From Ixodes scapularis (taxonomy: Eukaryota > Arthropoda > Arachnida > Ixodida > Ixodidae), in the NCBI RefSeq assembly GCF_016920785.2, contig NW_024609836.1:61979930-62043929 (forward strand): a stretch of 64,000 bases of DNA. The letters run 5' to 3'. Shown here piece by piece: positions 33,669-44,559 of the stretch (its first letter is position 1; each line of letters begins with the position of its first letter). The position numbers and the translations under genes were made by a program. The notes under the pieces are model-generated. The model was not told the DNA's origin. It did not search any database and saw only the letters and a program-made list of their open reading frames with translations.

Positions 33669-35147
33669 ATGATTCATTCTAATCGAAATAGACTTTTGTA
33701 AAACAAAACTAATCTCATTTACACAGATGATCTCGTTACAGATGAGCACTTAGCCAAGCCGACACTTTGTACAGGCAGGCTGGCACTAAAAGTGGACTAT
33801 TATCTAAAATTAGTTGATTAACTTTTTCAATTACTGGTTCGACAGCTGTTGCGAACTTGAAGACAATCACCTCCTTAAACCAGTCAATTTTTTATAAATC
33901 CTGAAACGAGCACACAGGCAAAAAAAAAAAAAGAGAAAATATAATTTCACCAAAGGCAGCGGTAATGTAGCGGTCCAGAAAGTACTGTATTTCACAACCC
34001 ATTTTGTGTGCAAAAATCCTCCTCAATCGTTTTTCTAAGGTTAGTGCTCATTTCACGAAAAATAAGCTGGTCTAAGGTGACTGCCCCATTTTCACAATAT
34101 GTGCTGGTGTCATCAAACCAGTAACTAAAAAGCTAATCCATGGATTTTATGCAATAAGTCCACTTTTAGCTGTCATCTTGCGTCTATAAAGTGTCTGCCA
34201 GGACAACTATAACTCAACTGTAAAAAGATAATTTGCATAAAACAGAAGTTTTATTTTACAAGAATCTGTTCCGAATAGAATGAATCACCCTGTATCTCAG
34301 CATCTTGTCAAACAGGGTTCACTATACCAGGCATGACAACCAGAAAACCACGAAGTATGCAGACCAGATAAGTGATGAAATAAGGAGATGCAAAAGTACA
34401 GTGCCAGCATAGGACCTCGTTACGGAAACTGGATTCATTATTTGATATGTGTGCAATGCATCGGCACACATATGCTACTGAAGCAGCTGTGCATAGATGC
34501 ACTGTCCGATAATGAAGGCAAGATGTGCATGGCAGAAAAGGTAATATTTCAATGTGAAGCTTAACTTATGTGCAAACGGAAGTTACAGGAAAATCTTGCG
34601 TGATTTAAGTTTTAGTTCCCACAAAATTTGGAAGGAAAATAAAAAATATCACAGAATTTGTTCCATGGCTAAAGCTTCTGAATTTATTAATTGCTCGATG
34701 GTCTTAATACTCGTATACTAGAAAAGATCAGTGGGAGATATTCTCAAACATCATATTAAAGGAGTCTGCCACCAATCTCAATGTGTCATTAAAAGTGTCC
34801 AATTGTCAAACTGCCAACACAGAAGTGTGATATGCATCACATGCATGATCAGCACTTGCTCATGCAAACTATGCAATGTGAGAAAGTATATGGTACAAAC
34901 ATAAACAACAAGGAGCTCAGCTTGTTCAATCCCGATACTTGGTCCTTGCATCCCGCTCTGGCTCGTCGGTCATTTGCCTTGCATACGAGGTGGTTACGAG
35001 TTGTCATACTTGGTATGCCGTAGTACCTTTACACATTCGCCCAAGGCATGGTGAGTGGCATCAGCTGCATACAAACAGCATGTGATTAAGCTGCAAGTAC
35101 ATAAAAGTTGTTATAAAATGAGAAACAAAAAACTGAAAGGAAAACTA
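33669..35147. other. No gene supported; unassigned 1.5 kb
   Basis: AT-rich. On the minus strand at about 34845-35005 a frame of some 55 codons without stops exists, but I found no convincing splice context or motif. Nothing else is recognised. Confidence 0.35.
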
Positions 35148-35455
35148 TATTAATAACTATTTATTGATCTATTATGCGACCACAAAAAAATAATGAGGTA
35201 TGTCCTCCACACACATATCAAAATACAATACTTGAGGCATTCTATCAAATATCACAGCATATATAGGCCTAGATGCTAGTAAAAATCGAGAAACAATTGG
35301 GGGGTTTGAGTCAATAAAAGCCAAATTAAATTAATAATCATTTATTGAACTATTATGTGAGCACGACAAAATAACCAGCTATGTCCTCCATACAAATAAC
35401 CAAATATATTTTCTTTAAATATCACAGCATAGGCTTAAGATGCTATTAAAAATAA
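35148..35455. repeat. Two direct copies of a roughly 130-bp AT-rich sequence
   Basis: The copies at about 35148-35290 and 35330-35455 share TTATTGA.CTATTATG, TATGTCCTCCA, AAATATCACAGCATA and GATGCTA in order, at an offset of about 185 bp. They lie just outside the Penelope-like element. Confidence 0.65.
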
Positions 35456-36347
35456 GAAAAAAAACAAAAATCAATACAGATTACCTCAGTACATGAGAAT
35501 GGTTCTTCATAAAAATGACTAGAACAGAAGAACGATCTAGATGCCTTCCGTTTCGAGTGTATACTTTTTGTTCCATTGCACATGCGACTTTCATTCAGGA
35601 CCCTAAAGTTGCATAAAAATCAAGCTACACTTGTTTTAGTTTAGGGCTTAAAACATTAAAACAAGCTACCATATTTTCCAGACTATAGTACACAATCCGT
35701 TGTATAATGCGCAAGGGTAAATTTCGGCTAAAAAGAAAAAGTATTTTCTTAGATAGTCCGCACTCGGTGTATAGTTCTCGGGGAAAACTTCAGGCTGGAG
35801 AACTCCACAAAAGGGATATCTGCGGATGAATATCAGGGGGCTTTCTGTGATCCGCTCGTCAGCCAATCGCAGAGCTCCTCAAGATTAAGCTTGACCTGAG
35901 TTGTTTGCTTGCAGGCTCTCAAGCAAACATGTCAGATGCAAGGTATCGAAAACCTGGGAAACAGACTGACGGTAAAAGGTTGTCTTGATTACTTTATCCC
36001 AGCGTAAAATATCCAAAACAGAGCAATCTGGCCTAACCAGTTTTGTAATAATGAACAATCTTGAAACAAAAATTGTAGAGTCCACACCTGTAGATAGCTG
36101 TACAGTTCACACTGAAAGAATAAAAACACAGAAAATACACGAGGGGACAAACACACACAGTTCTTTCAACGAGCAACTACATTTAAATGATGCCCATTAC
36201 ACTATGATTAACCACCTAGGATATGAAGAAAATTAAGTGAAGACGAAAATACTAGAAGGTACTAGAAAAAGATAAAGAAAAAGGTAAAGATGGCGGAAAT
36301 TTAACTTCCTGAAAAGGAAGAAGAAGAAGAGAAACGGGAGATGTTTT

Positions 36348-38469
36348 CTATGACAATTCCGGCGCTAGGAAATCCATCTCTGCTGTCGATAACGATAGTG
36401 AGGGCTCAGAAACATTGTCTGTGGCAGTTTTGATCTTAAAGGCTTCGATGATCTCTCGCCCATACTTGTCGTTGTGTGAGCCTAGCACAGTAGTGTTTGC
36501 ATAGCTAGGAGAGCAATCTTGGCAGGTGCGGGCGTGGACAACAATCGGATGGTAGGAGTCGGATGACGCCTTGTTGGTTTCAAGAAAGTGTTCTCTAAGG
36601 CGAACGTTCAGGCATCGTCCCGTCTGGCCAATGTATTGACTGCCACAACTGAGCGGAATAGAAATTGGCTTCTCTCGGCATTTGACGTATTTGTTGACGT
36701 GTTTGATGGTGCATTCTGGTGGACGACTGTCGTTATTTACCCTTTGGCACATTTGTTTTAGCCTCATCCGACATGTGAATATTACCTTCGTATCGAAGCG
36801 GGCAGCGAGACTCCTCAGGTGGTGGGAAGTATTATGCACATATGGAACACAGGCCGTGCGTGTGTGGCTGCGTCCATTGTTGTTAGATGATCGATGGTTG
36901 GGCCCTGTAATGAGACGCTGAAGGGTAGCACGGAGGAGGTCTGCTGGATACCCGGCTCGGAGAAGCCGGTCATGCTGGCGTTGGACGCTTGTTGATGAGA
37001 GATGGGGACAGGATTTTGAACGGGAAGAGGCAAACAGGGTTCGAATAATTCCAAGCTTTACCAATTTAGAGTGGTTGCTGCAGAAAGGGAGGACCGGTTT
37101 TTCGGAACGTTGCTGGAAACTCCAGCATATGCCTTGGCGATGAAGATGAAGCCTTAAATCCAGATACTGGAGTCCCTCTTCTGTTGGTTCTTCACTCGTA
37201 AACCTAAGACCCCACGAGCAGGAATCGAATGCTTCACAAATGGCCCGTGAGGAGATTGAGGTCGGATGAATAACAAGATAGTCGTCTACGTATCGAAACA
37301 CTCGGCATTCGGGGGCGAAAACATCCAGTCGGGACTTAATTGATCGGTCTACGTACATGAGAAACACTTCACTGTGTATTGGGGCTAGGCAGGAGCCTAT
37401 ACAAACACCCTTCTTTTGTCTTAATATGTTGCCGTTGTATTCAACGAGAGTTGACTGAAGGTATAAGGCAATGAGATCTGTGAAATCCTTAGCTGTGATC
37501 CCTGAGGTATTTTAAAACTTACAGAGACCATGTTCATGGATCGCATCAGACACGGAATTCAAGAGAATCTGGGGGTCTAGGCTGTAGTAAAGCTCTTCTA
37601 TGTCTAAAGAAAACATGGAGAGTGGCTGGGTGGTGGAGTGTAGGGAGGTAAGGTGCGAGATAAGATCTGTGGAGTTTGAAATCCTAAAGGGCTGGAGGAG
37701 CGTCACCGTGGAGAGATGTTTTTGTAGGAATAAGGCCAAGGGTTTCTGCCAGCAACCTCTTTCAGATACAATGCTGGTGAGCGGTACTCCTTCCTTATGT
37801 GTCTTGGCTGTGAAAAAATACGGAAAAATACTGTTTTGCAGGTGAACTGAGCGTTTTCTTGAGAGCGGGCAGATTCATCAAAGTGCACAGTCTTTTTGCC
37901 TCTGCGCGCAGAGATCCTGATGGCCTCTTCTTTAGTTTATCAAAGTTCTTTTCCAGTGCATTCGTGACCTTCTCTCCATAGGTTCCTTGATCCATGACCA
38001 CGAAAACACCGGTCTTGTCTGATTCGAGCAATTTGAGTTTCCCCTGTCGCAGCTCTTCAAGTGCTTTCCGAATCGGGAACTTGCCTGCTTTCGGAGGGGG
38101 GTGGTAGCGGATAGAGCGAACTGCCGCAATCAGAAACTCTGACCTCCCCTGTTCTGGAATATGCAAGGCAACTTTATGTACCGAAGTTAATTGGTCAACT
38201 CTTGAGGTGGGAAGATTTGGAGAAAACTTGGGACTATATGAAAGCACTTCCAAGGTACCAGGGGAAAGTTGTTGGTCACAAAGGATGACCGGAGGGTCAA
38301 ACACTGCTTTGCTAGCTTTGCGGCATGATGCATTCATCGATGTAACGATGGTGTTCCATGCAGATTCCAGCATTCTGGTAGCTGAGGTTTGAAAAAAGAT
38401 GAACGAAGGATGAGACCCATACCCAGAACCAAAGAAGTGTGTCATGAGACCAGGGAGCAGATTTTCCAT
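36348..38469 (-). pseudogene. Penelope-like reverse transcriptase with GIY-YIG endonuclease (broken)
   Basis: The ATG at 38469 starts 224 codons with conserved N-terminal Penelope blocks (LSYSPKFSPNLP, ESDKTGVFVVMDQG, YGEKVTNALEKNF). A frameshift near 37800-37830 follows. In the next register come GVPLTSIVSERG, SLDIEELYYSLD, KKGVCIGSCLAPI and the catalytic RYVDDYLV (YVDD at 37281-37292), then LQYLDLRLHLH. A single in-frame TAA lies at 37512-37514. The C-terminal GIY-YIG nuclease domain is SQYIGQTGRCLNVRLREH and beyond, ending at a stop at 36348. The enzyme would cut target DNA and reverse-transcribe the element. With one frameshift and one stop, this copy is dead but well preserved. Confidence 0.9.
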
Positions 38470-38477
38470 TAGCCTAA

Positions 38478-38846
38478 TGCACCATCAAACACGTCAACAA
38501 ATACGTCAAATGCCGAGAGAAGCCAATTTATTCTATTCCGCTCAGTTGTGGTAGTGAATACATTGGCCAGACGGGACGATGCCTGAACGTTCGCCTTAGA
38601 GAACACTTTCTTGAAACCAACAAGGCGTCATCCGACTCCTGCCATCCGAATGTTGTCCACGCCCGCACCTGCCAAGATTGCTCTCCTAGCTATGCAAACA
38701 CTACTGTGCTAGGCTCACACAATCACAAGTATGGGCGAGAGATCATCGAAGCCTTTAAGATCAAAACTGCCACAGACAATGTTTCTGAGCCCTCACTATC
38801 GTTATCGACAGCAGAGATGGATTTCCTAGCGCCGGAATTGTCATAG
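38478..38846 (+). pseudogene. Second, inverted copy of the Penelope GIY-YIG domain (5'-truncated)
   Basis: The plus-strand frame is open from the junction at 38478 to a TAG at 38844-38846 (122 codons plus stop) and reads the same C-terminal endonuclease domain as the main body, with only a few substitutions and one extra codon. It has no start codon or RT, so it is a 5'-truncated copy of the element placed head to head with the main one. Confidence 0.85.
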
Positions 38847-39280
38847 AAAACATCTCCCGTTTCTCTTCTTCTTCTTCCTTTTCAGGAAGTTAAATTTCCG
38901 CCATCTTTACCTTTTTCTTTATCTTTTTCTAGTACCTTCTAGTATTTTCGTCTTCACTTAATTTTCTTCATATCCTAGGTGGTTCATCATAGTGTAATGG
39001 GCATCATTTAAATGTAGTTGCTCGTTGAAAGAACTGTGTGTGTCTGTCCCTCGTGTATTTTCTGTGTGTTTTTATTCTTTCAGTGTGAACTGTACTCTAT
39101 CCAACGCGCTCTGCTAGGTGTACCTGTAGATAGACTGTACGGTGTAAAATATCAACCTTTAGACATGTATAGTTTGTGCACTATAGTCTGGAAAGTATGG
39201 TACATTTATTTTAGTTTAGAGTTAGAAAGTTAAAAGTTAAATGGGTGCTGGTACTGAAATTTGACTTCACAAAACAAGGC

Positions 39281-39506
39281 ACCAGAAGCACACAGTGGGA
39301 TGCTACAGACCCCAAAACACCACTCATGCAGCAGTATCTCAACTGGATGGGCATATTTTCGAAAAAGAGAAGAGGAGAATACAGATGTCGCAAGCTTTGT
39401 TCAATCATGCCCATATTTTCCAAAAAGTACTGCCATCCATACAAGATACCGTCATATGAGTTATGTTCTAAGGTTTGCAGCATCCCACCTAGTGCTCCTG
39501 CCTGGT
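39281..39506. repeat. Imperfect inverted repeat with about 85-90-bp arms
   Basis: The left arm (39281-39368) and the complement of the right arm (39415-39506) share GTGGGATGCT, ACACCACTCATG-like, AGTATCT and GGATGG..CATATTTT blocks in order. On both strands the arms read the related peptide GMLQT followed by GW.YF, so the unit is an inverted duplication of one sequence. Confidence 0.6.
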
Positions 39507-39545
39507 TTCGTGCCATCCCAATCTCGGTTCAGCATCCCTTTGGTA

Positions 39546-39660
39546 CTAGAACGGTTGTTTGTCGGCCTCATTGATTTTACGCTCTTGCAATCTTGTTCAG
39601 GAATTTCATCACAACTGGCGTCGGAGTAGTGCTGCTGAGGCCGACAAACAACCGTTCTAG
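39546..39660. repeat. Perfect 25-bp inverted repeat around a 65-bp loop
   Basis: 39546-39570 and 39636-39660 are exact reverse complements (CTAGAACGGTTGTTTGTCGG and five more bases). The right arm lies inside the candidate terminal exon and encodes its LLERLFVGL segment. The left arm falls just after the inferred stop. Confidence 0.85.
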
Positions 39661-39857
39661 AAGAGCAACTGTGTTTGCCGCCTTTTTTGAGTACTTATAT
39701 TAAAAAGCCAGTAAGCCACCATGATGGCAGTGATGTCGTCCTCTGCATTCTTCACGGACAAAAACCGCTGCTTATCGACAGCGAGGTACAAAAAGTCAGC
39801 CTTCTCGGCGTCATTGCCAGAGTACACGACGCACGGCATTGCCGGGATGTCTTGCTC
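39577..39857 (-). pseudogene. Candidate terminal exon of an unidentified spliced gene (frameshifted)
   Basis: On the minus strand a good acceptor (TTTGCTAACACAG) precedes 39857. The exon reads EQDIPAMPCVVYSGNDAEKA, then LYLAVDKQRFL and AIMVAYWLFNI. A missing base shifts the frame. The continuation reads YSKKAANTVALLERLFVG and VVMKFLNKIARA before a TAA at 39577. The pattern (PxVV, YLAVD, then a hydrophobic FNI.Y and a final helix) resembles the C-terminus of a multicopy family of uncharacterised proteins that I recall in tick and fish genomes; I cannot name it. The single-base loss suggests a pseudogene or an assembly error. Upstream exon candidates lie at 40841-40928 and 41223-41283. Confidence 0.45.
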
Positions 39858-40840
39858 CTGTGTTAGCAAACAAAATCAATGCAATGTAAGGCAGGAACCA
39901 TGCGTGATAGTGTCCTCTAAATCCTCACAGTTAATATATTACTATCTACCAGCGAGCTAGTCCACTGTTATTTGCTATAGTCACTTGATCTATGTTAAAT
40001 ATGTAATACCCCCCCCCCCCTGCAGGCCTGATTACACTTGTACAGAATGCAACTTAGACAAGTGGCAGTAAATCATGCTTTCCCAGCACTGAAAAATATG
40101 CAAGATCATCAGTGCAACAGGGACACCTGCATTATCTCTGCGATTAGTAAAATTTCGGCAATGCTAGCTAGAAGTCTGGTTCCACATAGAGACGTAAACG
40201 TCGCTTTGGCTTGCTCATTGCAAAAAAGCCAGAATCAGTCAACAGGAGCCCACATTCTCCTTGTGAGATCTCCTGATCTGCAATTACTTCACCTCCCATG
40301 TACATTTTGGCCAAAATATTTCGCTTTAGATGGTTAGAAATCTTGTGGAAACTACTTTTGGCCATGATATTTCCAACCATCAGTGTGTCAGGAAAGACAG
40401 CCACTGGATCTTTTGTACCTTTCTAGAAGAGTGTGCCGTGCAGTGATTAGAAAGCTTGTTTGTCGAAATTGTAGTCAACATGTGAAGCAGTGCCATCAGC
40501 ATCGTATTGGCTCCCCTGAGACCATGCGACTTCTAAACATCACCTCCAACTGCATAACTTTGCTAAACTATGATCTAGATGAAGGCTAAACTAGGTACAA
40601 GCATGGAACATGGCTCTATCTGTTGTGCAAGAAAGGTGCTAGTTTGTAATGTACTGCATGCTTGGCTGCCATTAAAAAAAAAGAAAATGGAAAACTTTAA
40701 TAAAATGGATACATTCACAATTGCATATGTGCCCCAATGTTGCCTAAACATTTGCTTAGAAAGATTGTGCGCAAGGGAGTTCATAAAAGTGCTAGGTTAC
40801 ATTCTGCAACCTATGCTAGGAAAGATAGTTGAGAGCTTAC

Positions 40841-40928
40841 CTCCTCTCCAGCAAAAGCAGATGTGACAGTGCCATGGTTTCCTTGACATTGTAAACCACG
40901 ATCATCGTAGCCGCTACTGCCAAGATGT
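40841..40928 (-). CDS. Candidate internal exon, unidentified gene
   Basis: An 88-base minus-strand segment has a consensus acceptor (CTATTTTTCAG before 40928) and a consensus donor (GAG then GTAAGC after 40841). It is open in the phase left by the exon at 41223-41283 and reads ILAVAATMIVVYNVKETMAL, then SHLLLLER. It leaves two bases over, which does not match the EQDIP register of the exon at 39857. At least one more exon would have to lie between, possibly within 40168-40404, where a long minus-strand frame exists. The evidence is splice signals plus phase only. Confidence 0.35.
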
Positions 40929-41222
40929 CTGAAAAATAGTAGCACCGTTCCAGTATAAGATTAGTAGAAATTCTCTACAGTTTTCATGCCCTTGGCGCCG
41001 TGGAGGGCTCGCCTTCCACGGCGCTTGCCTACATGATTTGCAAGGTCCATCGAAGTTGGAGCTTCGGGTACTAAAAGGAGTGTGGAGCTGGATGCAGTGC
41101 TGTACAAACATACTTCTTGTAAGCGTCTAAAGCGCACTGGCAAAGACTCTTGACTCCAGCCGGTATCAGGGGCAGCAGAAGACGACCAAGACCACGCAAA
41201 TGTTCCGAGCATGCCTACTTAC

Positions 41223-41283
41223 AGCGCCCGGCGAGTCGAAGGCACAGAATGGCGAGCATTTGTTGCATTAGTCCCATAACCAC
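41223..41283 (-). CDS. Candidate internal exon, unidentified gene
   Basis: A 61-base minus-strand segment lies between an acceptor (AATTTTGTGCAACAG) and a strong donor (GTAAGT). It reads VVMGLMQQMLAILCLRLAGR and leaves one base. Joined to the next candidate exon, the frame stays open across the junction. It is short, so chance is a real possibility. Confidence 0.3.
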
Positions 41284-42199
41284 CTGTTGCACAAAATTAA
41301 GGAACTTGGTTCTAAGCAAAGTTTCCAGCGATCACACAGGTGTAATCGCAGCCACTGCACAGCTGTGACAACTGCTCAAGTGTGCCTTTACTGCTGAGAG
41401 CTACTGTGGTGCGCCCCCTGTTCCACCGCTTCATGGCGGGTGTGTTGATGATATGATGTTTTCGTTGCTTAATGATTCCATACTTTATAATTATAACTTC
41501 AGATGTTCCTTGTTTATCTGCAATATTAAATAAAAAGTACCTTAATAGATAACTGGTGCAGCTCCCCGATTATAATATTCATTTTGCATTAAAAAAGACA
41601 TAGCGAGTCTGACCCATCGTAGTTGCTTCATGAGGCTTCGCCAATGCGTCGCAAGTCACGTGCATTCGGCATTATGTGACGCCACTGCAGCACAAGCTGG
41701 TTCTGCCTTGTTCAATTAAAACATAATGCACCAACAACATAATTCTCTCCTTATTGCCTAGGTTGCCCAAACCACCAATACAGGGATTCTAAGGATTCCT
41801 TTTATGTGAAGAAGCTGAAATGGAAGGTCATAAATAGCAACAAAAAAAATGCTCCTTCATCGTCTTTTGACCAGTACAAACTGACATGTCTAGCTAATTG
41901 CTTCAGGGAGCTCAACGACGTCACAACGCACAAAATGAAAGCAACTGCATGGCAACTCCATCGGTAGTGGATTATTCTTTCCGTCTTGTTTTTCTGTATT
42001 ATTGTTCTGTCGTGTGTGCATTCAATTTTGTTATCCTCTGCCAGCATTCCTCCAGGGAAGTTTCTCAGCCGCTAACACATATTATAGCTTTTTGGATCCA
42101 ATTAATTTGAAGGATATGAGCTCCAGCTTTCCCAGTAGCACAGAGGCACTGCCAGCGCCTGTCCGACTCAAAAGATAACGAAAGCCCATCCCCTCTCCG
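41284..42199. other. No gene supported; unassigned 0.9 kb
   Basis: This lies upstream, on the minus strand, of the candidate exons. I could not find a further exon or promoter that I would defend. Confidence 0.35.
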
Positions 42200-42317
42200 C
42201 TTCCCCCCCCCCCCCCCTCCCCAGTCTTCCATTTTGCTGGGGCCTCTTCTCCCCCATCCCCCTCATACAGCATTTTGTCATGGGTGCCGCCGAATTAAGA
42301 TTTTGGTTACGTGCCTG
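42200..42317. mobile_element. Diverged fragment of the poly-C hAT-like MITE family
   Basis: This shares with 18882-19058 a C tract, a GGCTGGGGCCTCTTC-type block, CCCCCTCATACAGCATTTT and the terminal TACGTGCCTG (ends at 42317). The left terminus and target duplication are not recognisable. Confidence 0.65.
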
Positions 42318-43419
42318 GCTTGCTCCCATTTTTTTGTTTGTTCATTACTGTAGGATTTAACTGTAATCACAGTGTTAATGCAGAGTAAAAAATAGCAGCA
42401 TACTCTTGTTGGCTAGTGCTGATGATTGGACCAGTTGGTAGATAATTATTAAAATAAATTGTGAAGAATATGGGAACAGAGCATATGGACATGACACAGC
42501 ACTGTGTTCATCTCCTCCTCCTTGTCTGTGCGACTCCCGTTCTTTGTTTCTAATAATAATTCATTTTTAATGATTTTCTGTTTAGTACCATCTGTATGGG
42601 AGTTCACTGTAACAACCCACCTGTCATTGCATTCACTTTGGGGGCAGCTCCCTCTTCCTTATGGTGCCATCGTAGAGGAAGTGCAGGGCGGGCGTCACTC
42701 TCACTCTTATGGTTCAGTTCTCCAGGTTCCCATAGGTTGCAAGCTGCCAGCCAAACTGGGTCAGGCCTGCCAGCCCTGCGGGAAATGTCAATTCCACTCT
42801 TTTAGACGTAGACACCCAAGTTTTGAGTGCACCCGAAAAAAGCTTTAACAGAGAGGAAACGCAATAATTGGCCCTTTTTGAATGCATCTTTTTCTTTTGC
42901 TGGGAACATACATAAAAGTCACAAGCTATTGTACATTCAGTGGTGCGGCTTAATTTACGATGAGCATTTTTTATATAACTTCAAGCATTTAGAGAAAACA
43001 TACAATATAATGGGTCGGACATAAATTGTTCCTGTGAACTATCCTATACATTTACACATTACCTGATATCATGAAAGCAACAGAGCAGGGAAGGCTGTAC
43101 TGCATGAATTACACATGATTTATAACCAATTAAAAGTTGGTATTTATTTCATTTATTACTATTGGCTATCATTTTTTTACAGAAAGAATAACTGGGCGAG
43201 TCGGTACGTTGGTAGTCTTTCAACACCATCGAATATTCAGGATCTTTTCGCATTTTTTCATACTTTTGCTTTTTGCTTTTTGTAGCGGCTTTCGCTGCCC
43301 CGTAAAAACGCGACGTCCAAACTCACTTTATTTACATCGCACAATCGTAAACTTCGAAAGCGTGCCGCTTCGGCATACGCGAAGATACCGCGCGTCTCTG
43401 CGGCACAGGCATAAGCATG
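42318..43419. other. No gene supported; unassigned 1.1 kb
   Basis: Two overlapping plus-strand frames (42504-42848 and 42596-42805) have no recognisable domain. I see nothing else. Confidence 0.35.
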
Positions 43420-43857
43420 CAGTGTTGGCGGTAACGCGTTACAAGTAACGGCGTTACCGGTAACGCGTTACTTTTTTTGGTAACGTAGTAACGTACTCGT
43501 TACTTTTTGAAAGAAGTAACAGGTAACGTACTTACGTTACTTATTTTGAGTAACGTGCAACGAAATTACGTTACGTTACTTTACGTCCTAAATCTTGAAA
43601 AAAAAAAAATTAATATTTTTTTTTGTGTTTTTAAGTGCCCAGTCACAAATTCCTTAGTCAAAAAATGCCACTGTCCTCCACATTTCTTTGACGTCGGTGC
43701 TCGTCAGATTTGACGTCACAGGCCATCTGCCACTGGTTTTCTCCGGCGGCTCGTTGACCTCGCGACCGCCGTCGCCTCGGCTGGAAGGCCAAGGAAGTCC
43801 GGCTTCGGGTGGATTAGGGAGATTCCTGCGTCGAAGCCTGCGTTTCGCTTCCCGCTG

Positions 43858-43893
43858 GGAAAGAGAATGACACCTTCGTGTCATTCTCTTTCC
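43858..43893. repeat. Perfect 16-bp stem, 4-base loop hairpin
   Basis: GGAAAGAGAATGACAC pairs exactly with GTGTCATTCTCTTTCC across CTTC. It lies in the left half of the hAT-like element. Confidence 0.9.
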
Positions 43894-44559
43894 AGTTTTC
43901 GGGACTTGAAAAAAGGAGGAGGCCTTGAGCGATTGACCGACAGCCAACAGAACGTGTGAGTGGCTCCCCGGACCCACGTGATGAGCAGATCAAGGCCGCC
44001 GTGGAGGGCCCGGGCGAGATTTAACAGAAATAACTTTCCCCCGGCAAAAAAAAAAAAAAAAGAAAATAACAATACGTCCGGAAGCAGCGCACTGAACGAT
44101 TCGCTGACGTCGTGTCGCCTGACGATTCTTGTAGTGTCCTGTTCGGACAGGCAAACATTCCTGCTTTACGGAAACCCCAACGCCACGCCCATCGACCCGC
44201 TTCGACGAACGCTGTCGCCGGCAGTGGCAGGCACAATGATAGAAGTCCTCCGAGGTCAACTTCTAATCCTCCGAGGAGAGAGGGTTCAGTTTTTTCTACT
44301 ATCCTAATTTAACCCTTCGTGGAACCCCAGTGGCTATTCTTTGTGCGAGAGTGAACCCGCAATCCTACTGCGCCAGAGAGACGCTTCCCGGCGATTTCTC
44401 CTGAACCGTGCTGGAAGCGGATCTTCAAGGTAGCGCACCAGTTGTCAGAACTGAAGACGATAAAAACCCCCACAAAAGCCATTCGCAAGCAGTTGTCGTC
44501 ACCTGTAGGATGGCTACGGCAAGCGCAGCTTCATCTCCTTGGCCAGGACTCAATGAATA

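Larger units (their letters stand above)
35660..39240. mobile_element. Penelope-like element with an inverted second 3' end
   Basis: A minus-strand Penelope-like body (36348-38469) is joined at about 38473 to a plus-strand copy of its own 3' end (38473-39240). The two 3' ends therefore point outwards and form long inverted arms. Near both outer edges lies the same ACTATAGTCTGGAAA.TATGGTA block (about 35670-35692, complemented, and 39181-39204). The left arm has about 350 bp (35700-36080) not present on the right. Inverted or tandem partial copies, sometimes called pLTRs, are known for Penelope elements. Confidence 0.85.

Noticed and set aside
40168..40404. 79-codon minus-strand frame as an exon of the candidate gene
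   Set aside because: Protein-like in places, but I could not place matching splice sites and phase, so it is mentioned only as a possible location of the missing exon.
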